The position numbers and the translations under genes were made by a program. A stretch of DNA of 49,148 bases from Phragmitibacter sp. (lineage in GTDB: Bacteria; Verrucomicrobiota; Verrucomicrobiia; Verrucomicrobiales; Verrucomicrobiaceae). The stretch covers positions 1-49,148 of the forward strand of contig JANYJH010000411.1 of NCBI GenBank assembly GCA_025361865.1, given 5' to 3'. Positions 1-10,300 of the stretch are shown here, one piece after another (the first letter of the stretch is position 1; every line of letters begins with the position of its first letter). The notes beneath the pieces are model-generated. The model searched no databases, was not told the DNA's origin, and saw only the letters and a list, made by a program, of their open reading frames with translations.

Positions 1-53
1 CGCTTCGCTCAACCCCTCGCTACCTGCTGGGATGGCTCCGCCATCCATTCCGC

Positions 54-116
54 CTTGCCTAGGAAGGTTGTTATCTTGCCTAAGAAGGTTGTTATCTTAC
101 CTAGAAAGGTTGTTAT
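54..116. repeat. 21-bp tandem repeat, three units
   Basis: Three head-to-tail 21-bp units at 54-74, 75-95 and 96-116. Units 1 and 2 differ at one base and unit 3 at three bases or fewer; the shared core is gaaggttgttat with one variant. The length is a multiple of three, so one minus-strand frame reads a repeated ITTFLGK, but nothing around it looks like a protein. It may be a variable-number tandem repeat. Confidence 0.8.
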
Positions 117-591
117 ACTGCTGCGCATCAAGATTGGTGACTTTTCATCAGGCGAACCCTGCCGCCAGACCCTCGTGGCTGGGGCATCCTGCCCATGAAT
201 GAGCTTCCCTTGGGCAAGATGCCCAAGCCACTTCAGAATCACAAAACTAGATGCCACACGGTATCAATGGGAGAACCGAACTACTCTCCCTGCCCGCGTC
301 TTCGGCGAAGCAAAGTAGCCATCACGCTCCGTGTGATGAGCGGGAGATTGGGCCGAAGCGGTCAGTGTCTCATGCGGACATCGGTCTTCCTGGTGAAGCG
401 AGTTAGCTGATGGAACGGGTCGGGTGTCACTGCGTCATTCGTATGCTGGTCTTCGTAGCGAACCCCCAAGGCTCGTCACGCGGAGCGATGACGGCTACTT
501 TGCTTCGCGGAAGAGAACGCTTCCCTACCAAGGAAGCTTTCACCAGTCTCGCCTGATGAAAATTCACCCATCTTGATGCGCGGCAGTATAA
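113..591. repeat. 43-bp inverted duplication (113-155 / 549-591)
   Basis: The reverse complement of 113-155 matches 549-591 with three mismatches in 43 positions; the shared text begins tcgcctgatgaaaa and ends gcagtataa. A second inverted match (about 301-334 with about 477-511) lies in the same relative order. The segment therefore appears to contain two diverged copies of one element in opposite orientation, the left copy interrupted by the hairpin at 175-231. Confidence 0.7.
175..231. repeat. REP-like palindromic hairpin
   Basis: Arms at 175-194 and 212-231 pair at 18 of 20 positions around a 17-nt loop; both carry gggcat and gggca cores. It is intergenic, compact and GC-rich, like dispersed REP-type palindromes. 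Only one copy was seen in this window, so family status is an inference. Confidence 0.6.
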
Positions 592-676
592 TAGCAGACG
601 AGCAGCCCATAAGGGAAGAGGTGGATGCAAAGACGGGCGTGAATCGACGTTCTGTTTTACTCGCCGCAACGACTCC

Positions 677-2012
677 ATGAAACATCCTCTCTCTATTACC
701 TGGCTCCTCCTATTCACTTCAGTGGCCGCATTGCACGCTGCGGATTCCTCTGATCCCTTCGCGCCTTATCTAGATGGCAAGGCCCCAGAGATTCTGCGTG
801 AGGTGCCTTCGACTGACGTGGTGCCAGAGAACATTACGGTGCGGCGGGTGGTATTCCGGTCGCGGGAGGACTCGGAGATTTTCGCGGTGATTGCCTCGCC
901 GAAGACGCCGGGGGAAACATCAGGGGATGTTGGTGCTGCATGGCGGCGGCGGGAACGCAGAAGTGGAGAAGGCGATGGCTTGGGCGCAGCGTGGCTTTGT
1001 GGCCGTCGCGCCTGATTTGCCAGGCATCGCGGACCCAAAGAAACTCGTGGATTCTAAAGGCAAATGGACGGGCGGGACCTATGGCGGCGGTCGTTGGGTG
1101 GCGACACCCGATGCGAGCGCGAGCGTGATTTTCGATGCGGTGCTCAGCGCGATGAAATCACTCTACCTGCTGCGCTCGCAGCCAGACGTGGACACGTCGC
1201 GCATCGGTGTCGTCGGCATCTCATGGGGTGGCTACATGACCACGATGGTTTGTGGTCTCGCGGGTGATCAAGTGCGCGCGGGCTTCGCGGTGTTTGGCTG
1301 CGGTTTTTATGATCTGACCGCGCAGTTGAATGGCCCGAAGTCCACGCTCGGCGCCATGCCAGAGGAGGAACGTGAGCGTTGGCTGCGGCATCTCGATGCG
1401 GGTCGTCGCGCACCGGGCATGAAGGCCACGTTCTTCATCGCCGGAGCCGCGAACGATTTCTTCTACTGGCCGCGCGCCGTGCAGGCCACGCTGGATGCGG
1501 TGCCCGGTGAGAAGAATCATCTCTACGCACCGAACGCGAATCACAAGACCCCGCTGCCCGGAGGCACGGTGTTCGCAAAACCTTCCGCCGAGCCCTTCAA
1601 GCCTACCGCGTTCCAGCCTTACCCAACTCCCAGTGGCAGCAAGGCCAACTGGCTCGCGATGGAAGTTCCCTTCTTCGACTACACTCTTAAAGGCATCGGC
1701 GAACCCTTGCCAAAAGTGAGCGTGGAAAAGACGGGCGATCCGCTGCTAGCTCGCTTCAGCTCCACCGCTCCCCATCTGCTGACGAAGGTAGAAATCTATT
1801 GGGCCAAAACGAACCCCGACGTCATGAAACGCGAATGGCTCGCTCTGCCAGTGACGAAGACAGCCGCCGATCACTACGAAGCCAAGCTCCCCGCTGAAGC
1901 CGCTGACTGGTTCGTAGTCGCGTCAGATGATCGGCCTGTAACGGTCTCGGGTGATTTGATTCACATCGACCAACCGACTGGCGAAACGAAAACACCCGAG
2001 GCAAAACATTAA
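677..2012 (+). pseudogene. secreted alpha/beta hydrolase, frameshifted at a G5 run
   Basis: Secreted esterase/dienelactone-hydrolase-like protein of about 445 residues. The first frame (from ATG 677) has a signal peptide ending near ALHAADS and continues to about position 914. The rest, including the oxyanion-region motif LHGGGGN and the nucleophile elbow GISWGGY (GxSxG), lies in another frame and ends at the stop at 2010-2012. The frames join if one G is removed from the GGGGG run at 910-914, restoring SPKTPGKHQGMLVLHGGGG. A homopolymer indel can be a sequencing error or a real mutation; the downstream frame shows no other damage, which favours an error or a very recent change. A C-terminal beta-rich tail follows the hydrolase core. 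The stop overlaps the next ATG by one base (TAATG), so both genes are probably one operon. Confidence 0.75.
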
Positions 2013-4057
2013 TGAAAACGTGCCCTCTCATTACCGCGCTTCTGGTTGCTTCGTTCGTCGCTCTTGAGGCTAATGAACCGATCACGAACTCCATTGGCAT
2101 GAAGCTGGTGCGCATTGAGCCGGGCAGCTTCCTGATGGGCCAGGATGGGCCTGCGGCGGACTACAAGATGTCCGTCCATCCCACGAAGGATGATGCTGCG
2201 GATGTGGATGAGAAGCCCGTGCATCGCGTGACTCTCAGCACCGCGTTTCAGATCGGCATGACCGAGGTGACGCTGGGTCAGTATCGTCAGTTCAAGCCCG
2301 ACTTCCACGGTAACAAAGGCGGGGCCGATGAAGCGGTCATGGACGTGAGTTGGAACGACGCCGTCGCCTTCTGCGAGTGGCTGTCGGTCAAAGAACATCA
2401 GCCTTATCGTCTGCCCACCGAAGCCGAGTGGGAATACGCCTGCCGGGCTGGCACCACGACCGTCTTCAACCTCGGCGATCACCTGCCCGATGGCTTCCAG
2501 AAATGGCGTTTCAACGACGGTCGCATCCCGCGCTATTTCAAGGACAACCAGCTATCTCATGAGTATCGCGACTGGCCGAAGAAAAACCCGCTGCAAGTCG
2601 CGCAGACACCGGCGAATGCCTGGGGCCTTTTCGACATGCACGGCAACGTTGCCGAATGGTGCGCGGACTGGTATGGGCCGTATGAAGCGGGTGATCAAAC
2701 CGATCCGCTGGGCCGAAGCGATGGTGACTTCCGCGTCATTCGTGGCGGCGGTCACGGCACCTTTGTTTATCTGCTACGCTCGGCCAATCGCAGTGCCTGG
2801 CTACCGCAAACGACGAACGATGCCGTGGGCTTCCGTGTGGTTCTTGGTGAGAAAACGAAAGGCACACTCTTGCCACCACCGGCCGCACCTTTGAACCAGC
2901 AGAACGTGATCGTGAGGAAGTTCGATCCAGGCCCGAACCCAGCGCCCTTCTTTGCAGGACCAAAGCCCTTCGTTAAAATTCCGCCTAACTCTGCTGGCCC
3001 CATGTTCTCATGGCATAACCACAGTCCCTCCATCGCCGAATGCCCGAATGGTGATCTGCTCGCGGTGTGGTATTCCACCGTTGATGAAGGCGGCAGTGAG
3101 CTCTGCAATCTCGCGAGTCGCCTGCGGTTTGGGGCTTCGGAATGGGATGAGGCATCGCCCTTCTGGGACGGACCGGATGTGAACGATCATGCGCCGAAGA
3201 TCTGGTCGGATGGCCACGGAAAGCTCTACCACTTCGCGCGCGGCTGGCAGGAGAACATCATGCGCATCTCCACCGACAGCGGTGCGACTTGGTCAAAGGC
3301 GCACATCATCCAGCCGCATGGTGAATTCGGGAACGATGTGCTCCAGCTCAAGGATGGCACGCTCGTGCTTGGCAATGACTCGCGACAGGTCAGCCTCGTC
3401 TTCAGTCATGATGCCGGCGAGACCTGGAGCTATGGCGATGTCGAGGGCAAGGAGAGCGACTTCCGACCCGGTGGACACGGCTTCCGCTATCCCGGCATTC
3501 ACGCGCCCATGGTGCAGCTCGGCGATGGCCGCATCATGGCCATCAGTCGCAATGACAAGCCCGAAGATCAGGCGCGCTTCAACGGAAAAACGCCCATCAG
3601 TTACACGAGCGATCTTGGCAAATCCTGGTCCTATGAAGCCTCTGTATTCCCCGCCATCAGCAGTGTGCAGCGTCAGGTGCTCATGCGCCTGAGAGAAGGT
3701 CCACTGCTGCTCTGCTCCTTCACCGATCAGCGTCGTGATTGGGATAAGCGCAAAGGCATGCCCTTCAAAGCCGCCGAAGGCAGCGAGTTCACCGGCTATG
3801 GGATGTTCGCCGCTCTGTCCTTTGATGACGGCAAAACATGGCCCCTGCGTAAACTCATCACCCCCGGCGGCGCTGCCCGTCAGGTGCCCACCATTGACCG
3901 CGGCGAAGCCACGATCAGCGATACCATGAGCGAATCCGCCGCCTATCTCTCCGCCACCCAAACCCGCGATGGCAACGTGCAGCTCATCACAAGCAAGAAC
4001 CACTACGTCTTCAATCTCGCTTGGCTGAAGCAGTTGCCGCCCGTGCCTCAGAAATAA
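2012..4057 (+). CDS. secreted FGE-like / sialidase fusion protein
   Basis: 681 residues with an N-terminal signal peptide (MKTCPLITALLVASFVALEA). Roughly residues 25-280 form an FGE-sulfatase (SUMF1/EgtB-like) domain: NSIGMKLVRIEPGSFLMG, RLPTEAEWEYACRAGT, GLFDMHGNVAEWCADWYG and GFRVV are hallmarks. The segment that carries the active-site cysteine pair in true formylglycine-generating enzymes reads IRGGGHGTFVYLLRSANR and has none, so sulfatase activation is unlikely. Residues about 320-680 are a sialidase/BNR six-blade propeller with four Asp boxes: STDSGATW, SHDAGETW, TSDLGKSW and SFDDGKTW. Export suggests action on extracellular glycans, with the FGE-like part perhaps a binding module. It starts one base inside the stop of the preceding hydrolase. 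The exact substrate is not predictable, since BNR propellers also occur in non-sialidases. Confidence 0.85.
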   Translation: MKTCPLITALLVASFVALEANEPITNSIGMKLVRIEPGSFLMGQDGPAADYKMSVHPTKDDAADVDEKPVHRVTLSTAFQIGMTEVTLGQYRQFKPDFHGNKGGADEAVMDVSWNDAVAFCEWLSVKEHQPYRLPTEAEWEYACRAGTTTVFNLGDHLPDGFQKWRFNDGRIPRYFKDNQLSHEYRDWPKKNPLQVAQTPANAWGLFDMHGNVAEWCADWYGPYEAGDQTDPLGRSDGDFRVIRGGGHGTFVYLLRSANRSAWLPQTTNDAVGFRVVLGEKTKGTLLPPPAAPLNQQNVIVRKFDPGPNPAPFFAGPKPFVKIPPNSAGPMFSWHNHSPSIAECPNGDLLAVWYSTVDEGGSELCNLASRLRFGASEWDEASPFWDGPDVNDHAPKIWSDGHGKLYHFARGWQENIMRISTDSGATWSKAHIIQPHGEFGNDVLQLKDGTLVLGNDSRQVSLVFSHDAGETWSYGDVEGKESDFRPGGHGFRYPGIHAPMVQLGDGRIMAISRNDKPEDQARFNGKTPISYTSDLGKSWSYEASVFPAISSVQRQVLMRLREGPLLLCSFTDQRRDWDKRKGMPFKAAEGSEFTGYGMFAALSFDDGKTWPLRKLITPGGAARQVPTIDRGEATISDTMSESAAYLSATQTRDGNVQLITSKNHYVFNLAWLKQLPPVPQK

Positions 4058-4090
4058 TCAGCTTCTCACCACCCGCTATCCTTTAACCTT

Positions 4091-6043
4091 ATGCTTCCGA
4101 GATTCACCATCGTCCTTATCGCGCTCAATGCCGCACTGACTCTGCGAGCTTCCTCACAGGAGTTGGAACGCCTCCACTACAACAACCTCGGGCTTACGGT
4201 AGATCTTGGTGTCGGCTTGTGGGCGTTCCCTTTACCCATGGATTTCAATGGCGATGGAAAGCTGGACATGGTGGTTTCCTGTCCTGATAAACCGCACAAT
4301 GGCACCTGGGTTTTCGAGAATTCCAGTGAGTCCACCAAGACGAATCCCTTCCCCATTTTCAAGCCGGGCGTGCGCATCAGCAAAGGCATGCAGATGGCCT
4401 CGGTCTCTTATATCAACGGGGTGCCGCGCGTGCTGACTCCGGCGATGGAGCATGGCTCGTTCCTTAAAGACGGTCTTGATCAAGGCACCAAGCTTCCGGT
4501 CTTCGGCAACCCGCATCCCAACAAGGTGCGCGGTAACTTTTGGCGCTATGTTGACTTCGATGGCGATGGCAATACGGACATCGTGGTCGGTTCCGATGAC
4601 TGGTCGGAATACGGTTGGGACAATGCCTATGACGAGCACGGAACCTGGACGCACGGGCCACTGCGGGGCTTCGTGTATATCATTCGCAATCTCGGAACGG
4701 ATGAGAAACCAAATTACGACAAGCCAATGAAGCTGATGGCTGGCGACAAGCCTGCGGAGACCTTCGGCTGGCCAAGCCCGTGCTTCGCGGACTTCAAAGG
4801 GAACGGAAAGCTCGATCTCATCTGCGGCGAGTTCCGTGATGGCTTCACGTATTTTGAAAACATCGGCACGCGCAAGGAGCCGAAGTATGCGCCGGGTCGA
4901 GTGCTCAAAACGAATGAAGGTCAGCCCGTTAAGATGGCCTTGGAAATGATCACGCCAACGGCCTTTGACTGGAATCAGGATGGCAGGCCAGACCTGGTCG
5001 TCGGTGATGAAGATGGTCGCGTGGCGTTCATTGAAAACACCGGCAAGACCAATAGCGATGGCACGCCAGACTTCGCTGCTCCCAAGTATTTCCAACAACA
5101 GGCGGATGAGGTGAAGTTCGGCGCGCTCGTCACGCCGTTTGGTTTTGATTGGGATGGTGATGGCGATATGGACATCATCTGCGGAGACAGCGCGGGGAAC
5201 ATCGCCTTCATTGAAAACCTCAGCGGCCCCGGCGTGGAGCATCCGAAATTCGCCGCGCCGAAGCTGCTCGAAGCTGGTGGCAAACCGATCCGCATCATGG
5301 CGGGTGCTAACGGTTCTATTCAAGGTCCTGCCGAGGCTAAATGGGGCTACACCACACTCAGCGTCGCTGATTGGGACGGCGACGGATTGCCAGACATCAT
5401 CGTGAACTCGATCTTGGGGAAGGCGGTTTGGTTCAAGAACATCGGCACGCGGAAAGCGCCGAAGCTGGCTGAAGCGCAGCCGATCGAAGTCGAGTGGGAA
5501 GGCGCTCAGCCGCAACTCGCCTGGGGCTGGATGAAGCCTGAGGGCAAGGCTCTGCTCACGCAATGGCGCACGACTCCCTTCGCGGTGGATTGGAATCATG
5601 ATGGGCTCATGGACCTTATCATGCTGGATCAGGAAGGCTATCTCGCGTTCTTCGAACGGGCCATGCGCGATGGCAAACAAGTGCTGCTGCCGCCCAAGCG
5701 CGTGCTTTGCAATGAGAAGGGCGAACCTATGCGACTAAACGCAAAAGCGGCGGGCGGCAGTGGGCGGAGAAAAATCTGCATCGTGGATTGGGACGGCGAT
5801 GGGAAGCTCGACATCCTCGTGAATTCATCGAGCGCGAACCTTTATCACCAAGTGAAAACCGAAGGCGGTAAATGGTTCTTCAAGGACGAAGGCCCGCTGG
5901 TGAAGCAGAACATCGAAGGCCATGATGTGAGCCCGACAGTCGTGGATTGGAAAGGCGATGGCGTGCCCGATTTCATCGGTGGGGCTGAGGATGGCTACCT
6001 CTATCACCTGACGAATCCGCGTCATCAAAGCAACTCGAAGTAG
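4091..6043 (+). CDS. secreted FG-GAP/VCBS beta-propeller protein
   Basis: 650 residues with a signal peptide (cleavage near LRASSQ). At least eight calcium-binding loops of the form D-x-[DN]-x-D-G-x-x-D recur along the chain: DFNGDGKLD, DFDGDGNTD, DWNQDGRPD, DWDGDGDMD, DWDGDGLPD, DWNHDGLMD, DWDGDGKLD and DWKGDGVPD. This is the integrin-alpha/FG-GAP or VCBS repeat pattern of a seven-to-eight-bladed propeller. No catalytic domain is visible. In Planctomycetes and Verrucomicrobia such proteins are abundant and thought to bind carbohydrate or protein outside the cell. It lies 33 bp downstream of the FGE-like/sialidase gene on the same strand, so co-transcription is likely. Confidence 0.88.
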   Translation: MLPRFTIVLIALNAALTLRASSQELERLHYNNLGLTVDLGVGLWAFPLPMDFNGDGKLDMVVSCPDKPHNGTWVFENSSESTKTNPFPIFKPGVRISKGMQMASVSYINGVPRVLTPAMEHGSFLKDGLDQGTKLPVFGNPHPNKVRGNFWRYVDFDGDGNTDIVVGSDDWSEYGWDNAYDEHGTWTHGPLRGFVYIIRNLGTDEKPNYDKPMKLMAGDKPAETFGWPSPCFADFKGNGKLDLICGEFRDGFTYFENIGTRKEPKYAPGRVLKTNEGQPVKMALEMITPTAFDWNQDGRPDLVVGDEDGRVAFIENTGKTNSDGTPDFAAPKYFQQQADEVKFGALVTPFGFDWDGDGDMDIICGDSAGNIAFIENLSGPGVEHPKFAAPKLLEAGGKPIRIMAGANGSIQGPAEAKWGYTTLSVADWDGDGLPDIIVNSILGKAVWFKNIGTRKAPKLAEAQPIEVEWEGAQPQLAWGWMKPEGKALLTQWRTTPFAVDWNHDGLMDLIMLDQEGYLAFFERAMRDGKQVLLPPKRVLCNEKGEPMRLNAKAAGGSGRRKICIVDWDGDGKLDILVNSSSANLYHQVKTEGGKWFFKDEGPLVKQNIEGHDVSPTVVDWKGDGVPDFIGGAEDGYLYHLTNPRHQSNSK

Positions 6044-6088
6044 GCATCCGCGACCTCATCGCATCACGCTCCACGTTGAGTTGTCAGG

Positions 6089-7267
6089 TCAGTAAAAAAG
6101 GTTTCTTAAATCCTCTAAGAACTTAAGCGGCACCACTTCGATCTTGTCATCAAGGGCGTATCGCTGGTGGCCAGGGTAGATCACAAAAACCTTTTCCAAA
6201 CCGATGTCTTGAATAGATTCGATCATGGACCGCGTGCGCGAAGGCGCGGGGCCTGCCTTGAACTCAAAGCCGATCATGCCGCGAGACGTTTCGACAACCA
6301 TGTCCATCTCAGTTCCGCTTTGCACTGAGTAGCAATAGCACTTCGTCTCATCCAGTTCGAAGACACGGATGATTTGCTCAATGCAGAATCCCTCCCATGA
6401 TGCGCCATTGATGGGATGACTTGTGACGGATGAGATGTCCTTCAGTCCCAGTAGCGCGTGCAGCAATCCGCTGTCCCTATAATAGTAGCGTGGGGCTTTG
6501 CGCAGCCGTTTCGCCACATTTGCATGAAAGGGTGTCATCTCGCGAATCATGAACGCCGCTTTCAAGAGTTCCATGTGACGTTGGACAGTCTTGCTGGTGA
6601 TCCCAAGAGTAGCTGCGACAGCCGAGTGATTCCACGACTGACCGTGATGGTGCGCGGCAATCAGAAGCAAGCGGCGAATCTGGTCACTGGTGAGCTTCGT
6701 CTCAGCGAGTTCGCGCAAATCCCGCTCTGCAAGTGCCCGCATATAATCAAGCCGCCACCGGTAAGAAAACTGCGTGTCAGCAGGCAAGAAGGCACGAGGG
6801 AATCCACCTAGAACCCATAGCCTCTCCCAACCAAGTTCGAGTTCTTCAGGAGGCAGCTCACCAATATGAAAGCCGCCCATGTCGATAAAGGAGATGCGGC
6901 CCGCGAGAGATTCCGAAGACTCCTTCAACAGCGCCGGCGAAGCACTTCCTAGGATGAGAAATCTGGCCCTGTGTTCCGGCCTGTCCGCCAGCACTCTCAG
7001 CGAAGTAAAGAGCTGTGGACGCCGCTGGACTTCATCAATGATGACGGTGCCGCTCAGTCGATCCAAGACGGACTGTGCCCCTCCTTCCAGTCGGACCAAG
7101 GAAACATCGTCTTCGAGATCGAAGTAGTTTTCTGGAGGCACCCGCAGCGTCCGAGCTAGAGAGGTTTTACCCGATTGCCTGGGGCCTAGCAACGCTGTAA
7201 TTGGAGACGAACCCAATGAGGAAAAGATCTGTTCCTGAAGCCGATGGCGATTGATTATTGAGTTCAA
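6089..7267 (-). CDS. AAA ATPase with DUF4143-type C-terminal domain
   Basis: 392 residues, a typical length for the AAA_14/DUF4143 family. Walker A is GPRQSGKT (residues 28-35) and Walker B is in GTVIIDEVQRRP. The C-terminal half contains a winged-helix segment (LGITSKTVQRHMELL), then a nuclease-like fold region (SGTEMDMVVETSRGMIGFEFK) resembling the PD-(D/E)XK-like core of DUF4143 proteins. The family is widespread, mobile and functionally unsettled, with defence, regulatory and toxin-antitoxin-like roles suggested. It is divergent from the large nuclease-STAND gene, with only 42 bp between the starts, and that gap is filled by a perfect palindrome. The start ATG at 7267 lies four bases from the palindrome, so a protein bound there would block initiation. 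Confidence 0.88.
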   Translation of the reverse strand: MNSIINRHRLQEQIFSSLGSSPITALLGPRQSGKTSLARTLRVPPENYFDLEDDVSLVRLEGGAQSVLDRLSGTVIIDEVQRRPQLFTSLRVLADRPEHRARFLILGSASPALLKESSESLAGRISFIDMGGFHIGELPPEELELGWERLWVLGGFPRAFLPADTQFSYRWRLDYMRALAERDLRELAETKLTSDQIRRLLLIAAHHHGQSWNHSAVAATLGITSKTVQRHMELLKAAFMIREMTPFHANVAKRLRKAPRYYYRDSGLLHALLGLKDISSVTSHPINGASWEGFCIEQIIRVFELDETKCYCYSVQSGTEMDMVVETSRGMIGFEFKAGPAPSRTRSMIESIQDIGLEKVFVIYPGHQRYALDDKIEVVPLKFLEDLRNLFY

Positions 7268-7270
7268 TGC

Positions 7271-7303
7271 TTGCTATTTTGGAATATAACTCCAAAATAG
7301 CAA
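7271..7303. promoter_or_regulatory. 13-bp perfect palindrome between divergent NTPase genes
   Basis: TTGCTATTTTGGA at 7271-7283 is repeated exactly in reverse complement at 7291-7303 around a 7-nt spacer. It fills almost the whole gap between the ATPase start (7267, minus) and the STAND start (7310, plus). It could be an operator for either protein or a stem in the 5' leader of both transcripts. No helix-turn-helix regulator gene is adjacent, so self-regulation by the ATPase is the simplest idea. Confidence 0.75.
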
Positions 7304-7309
7304 CTTAAA

Positions 7310-10300
7310 ATGCCGCTCAGGCCTTCATTCCAGGCTCCTCTCCAGTTGCCTTTTAACGATCAAGATTTCGCTTGGGAGCACTTCGAGCGATTCTGCGGCA
7401 CCTATATGGTTGCGGGCACCTCGCTTCCCAACCTAGGCTTCTCGGGTGCTGGCCCAATCAGGCTCCGCATTCTAGATGCAATCCGCTATGGCACAGCAGG
7501 AGCAAAGCAGCGCGGAATCGACTATTTGGCCACGATGGAGAATCGCGCCACCTGGGTGCTGCAATGCAAGCACATGCCGCGCTTCACCCTAGGCGATGCC
7601 GAGAAAGCCATGGCCAAGGCCGAGACGGAATTCGGTGCCCGCCTGCCCGCCAGATACCTGCTCTGGGTCACTGGAACAGTCTCACCAGATGCCATTGATC
7701 TTGTGAACGAACGGCCCAATTGGACGATCTGGGATGGCGAGCGCATCTCGAACGAGTTCCTAAGGCACTGCCCGCCAAGACAAGCTTGTCAGATCATAAG
7801 CAACATCTTCGGGCCCACATGGGCGAAGGCTTTCTTCCCCTTGCCCGACGACCTGCTTATCAGCACGCACGAGTTCTATTCGCGGTGGGCTGGTGAGGAC
7901 AGATTGTTTCATCACGAAGCTCCGTTTGTGGGAAGAGAAGATCTATTGAAGCGCGTCGCCAGTTTTGCGATGGGCGGGAAAGGCACCAAGGCATTGATTC
8001 TCTCAGCCCCCGGTGGCATCGGAAAGACTCGTCTGCTTCGAGCCATCGCTGAGCGAGTGGAAACAGAATCATCAGAGAGAGTGGTGCGCTTCACCAATCC
8101 CGACGCATCGCCCGAAGCCGAGCCTCCGCGTTATGAGGATGCTTCAAAGATGAGCATTTTTCACGATGACGCACACCGCATTGAGACCATCCCGAAACTC
8201 TTGGTGAGCATTCTTGCCGCCAAACAATCCGAAGGTTCGCGACTCGTTCTTGCTGCGCGTCCTGGCGCTGAGCAAGTGCTGCGCGAGCGATTGATGGAGC
8301 TCGGCTATACGAGCAACAACATCGAAAGCGTTGAGGTTAAAAAGCTAAAAAAGCCAGAAATGAAGCAACTGGCGGTTGCTTGTTTGGGACCAGAAAGAGC
8401 TGAACTCGCAGATTCCCTGATCGACATTTCCGCAGGTTGCACACTCATCACTCTGGTAGGAGCCGAATTGCTCCGACGGGGCGAACTGACCCATTTGGAC
8501 TTGGTGCGGAGTGCGGAGTTTCACGCAGCGGTGTTCCACCGATTTGAAGGTCAGGAACTGGACCGGATCAGCAGCTTGGACAGACCCTTGAAGGAAAGGC
8601 TTTTGCGCTCCATCGCCCTACTTTCACCTTGGGATCATATGGATCGGGCCAAGGCAGACAAGATGGCTGATTTCCTCTGGATTGCTCGTGGCCAAGTGGA
8701 GGCTGCCTGTGACTCACTTCTCACCAGCGGACTCCTCATCCGCACCCATCAAGGGCTGCGCATCACGCCGGACCTGTTTTCTGACCACCTTGTCTATACG
8801 GCCTGCTATGACGATAAGGGGCAGATGACCGACTTGATCAGGAGGTTTCTTGATCAATTCTTGGAAACCTGTTCGCAGGTTATTCTAAGCAACTTGGCAG
8901 AGACGGAATGGCGAGCCCTTCAGTTGCACGGCTCAGATGTTCCATCTGTCATCGCTCCTATCTGGAAGCGGTTCCAGAGCGACTTCGAAGCCGCTTCATT
9001 TTGGGACCGCTCTCAAATGCTTGGCCGCTGGAAGGCCTTTGCCGTTTACCAGCCAGCGAGAACGCTTGAGCTGGCCGTGTGGGCCATGGATATGGCATCG
9101 GCTCCTGAGAAGGCCGGTTATGGTGACATGAGCAAGCATGAGCGAGTCTTGATTTACGTGCCCGGCCTACTCAAACCCGTGGCAATATGGAATGATGAAC
9201 ATCGTCAAGCCTCTCTGGACTTGCTATGGCGCTTGCGACGCGATTTCCCAATGCCAGAATCTGGACCACGAGATTCGCCCTATAACGACTTCGCGGAAGT
9301 TGCCAAATTTGAACACAATTTCCCCAATGCGCCGCAAGGGGTGCTCGATTGGCTGGAGAGGCTGCTCGATGGTGAGGATGTGTCTGACATTGTGGACAAG
9401 CGATGCCCTTTGCTGGACACTGTTCTTCGCCCCTTCTTCGCTTACACGATGGAGCACAATTTTATGTCGGACCGGCGAACTATGGTGCTCCAGACCATAC
9501 CCATCTCTCCCTCAAAAACTAGAGCATTACGCCATCGTGCGTTTGCTCTCCTGACGGAGAACATTATCCCAAGGAATACGGTGGCGGCCATGAATGCCTT
9601 GCCGGTGTTAAGCGAAGCATTCAAGCTCTCGTCTTCGATTCGCGGCTTGCCAGCAGAGATGGAGTCCGCCTGGCACCCAGAGAGAGTTAAAGCACTAGAA
9701 GCTATCGCAAATGTCGCGAGAATCTTCCCCCACCCACTAATTCATTATATTATTCGAGCTCAGTTGAGATGGAACATCATCTATGGCTGTGGCGATGAAT
9801 ACCATCCGGCTTGCAAAGACCTAGTCGCATCCCTTCCTGACAGCTTTGAATTCAGACTCGCTAGATTCACTCTTTCGTGGAGCCATGATGACTACTTTGA
9901 GCCATACGATCAAGACTACAGTGAACAGTGGCATGCCAAACAAGAAGCGGCGTGGCAGGCGCTGAAAGAGAGCCTCGTCAGCGATCTCTTGAGCAGGCAC
10001 CCAACGGCTCAATCACTGCATGATTTCCTTAACGAATGGAGCCGCATGTGTGCGGATCATGGGCTATCGACTCATTTGGGTGAATTGCTCGCTGAAATAG
10101 CTACCAAGAATCAACCGCTGGCGTTGGAGATCTTGGACGTCGTTCACCAATATCCACAAGCGGAGTTGGCTGGCTACGCGGCCTTGTTGATCGCGCCCAA
10201 TCAAGGTGAGCTGACTCAAATCATCGAAGCAACGGTGCTACGTGGGCTGAATTCAATGGAGCCGGCCATAGTCAGAAGCTTTCTCCATGCCGTTCAATTC

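Larger units (their letters stand above)
1..676. other. gene-free repeat cluster at contig start
   Basis: No convincing gene was found in these 676 bases; the open frames on both strands are short and resemble no family I recognise. The stretch holds three layers of repeats, listed separately: a 21-bp tandem repeat, a 20-bp-arm hairpin and a 43-bp inverted duplication. A further inverted match links about 301-334 with about 477-511 (shared core tggctactttgcttcg). The contig starting inside such DNA suggests that assembly broke at a multicopy repeat. Confidence 0.6.

Noticed and set aside
54-116. 21-bp tandem repeat as a second plasmid origin
   Set aside because: Only three units, no Rep gene nearby and no AT-rich unwinding segment.
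3293-4003. 236-aa open frame antisense to the sialidase half
   Set aside because: Shadow of the Asp-box gene with no recognisable motif.
4232-5680. Long open frame (482 aa) antisense to the VCBS protein
   Set aside because: It mirrors the repeats of the plus-strand gene, which has clear signal peptide and calcium loops; the antisense frame has no domain.
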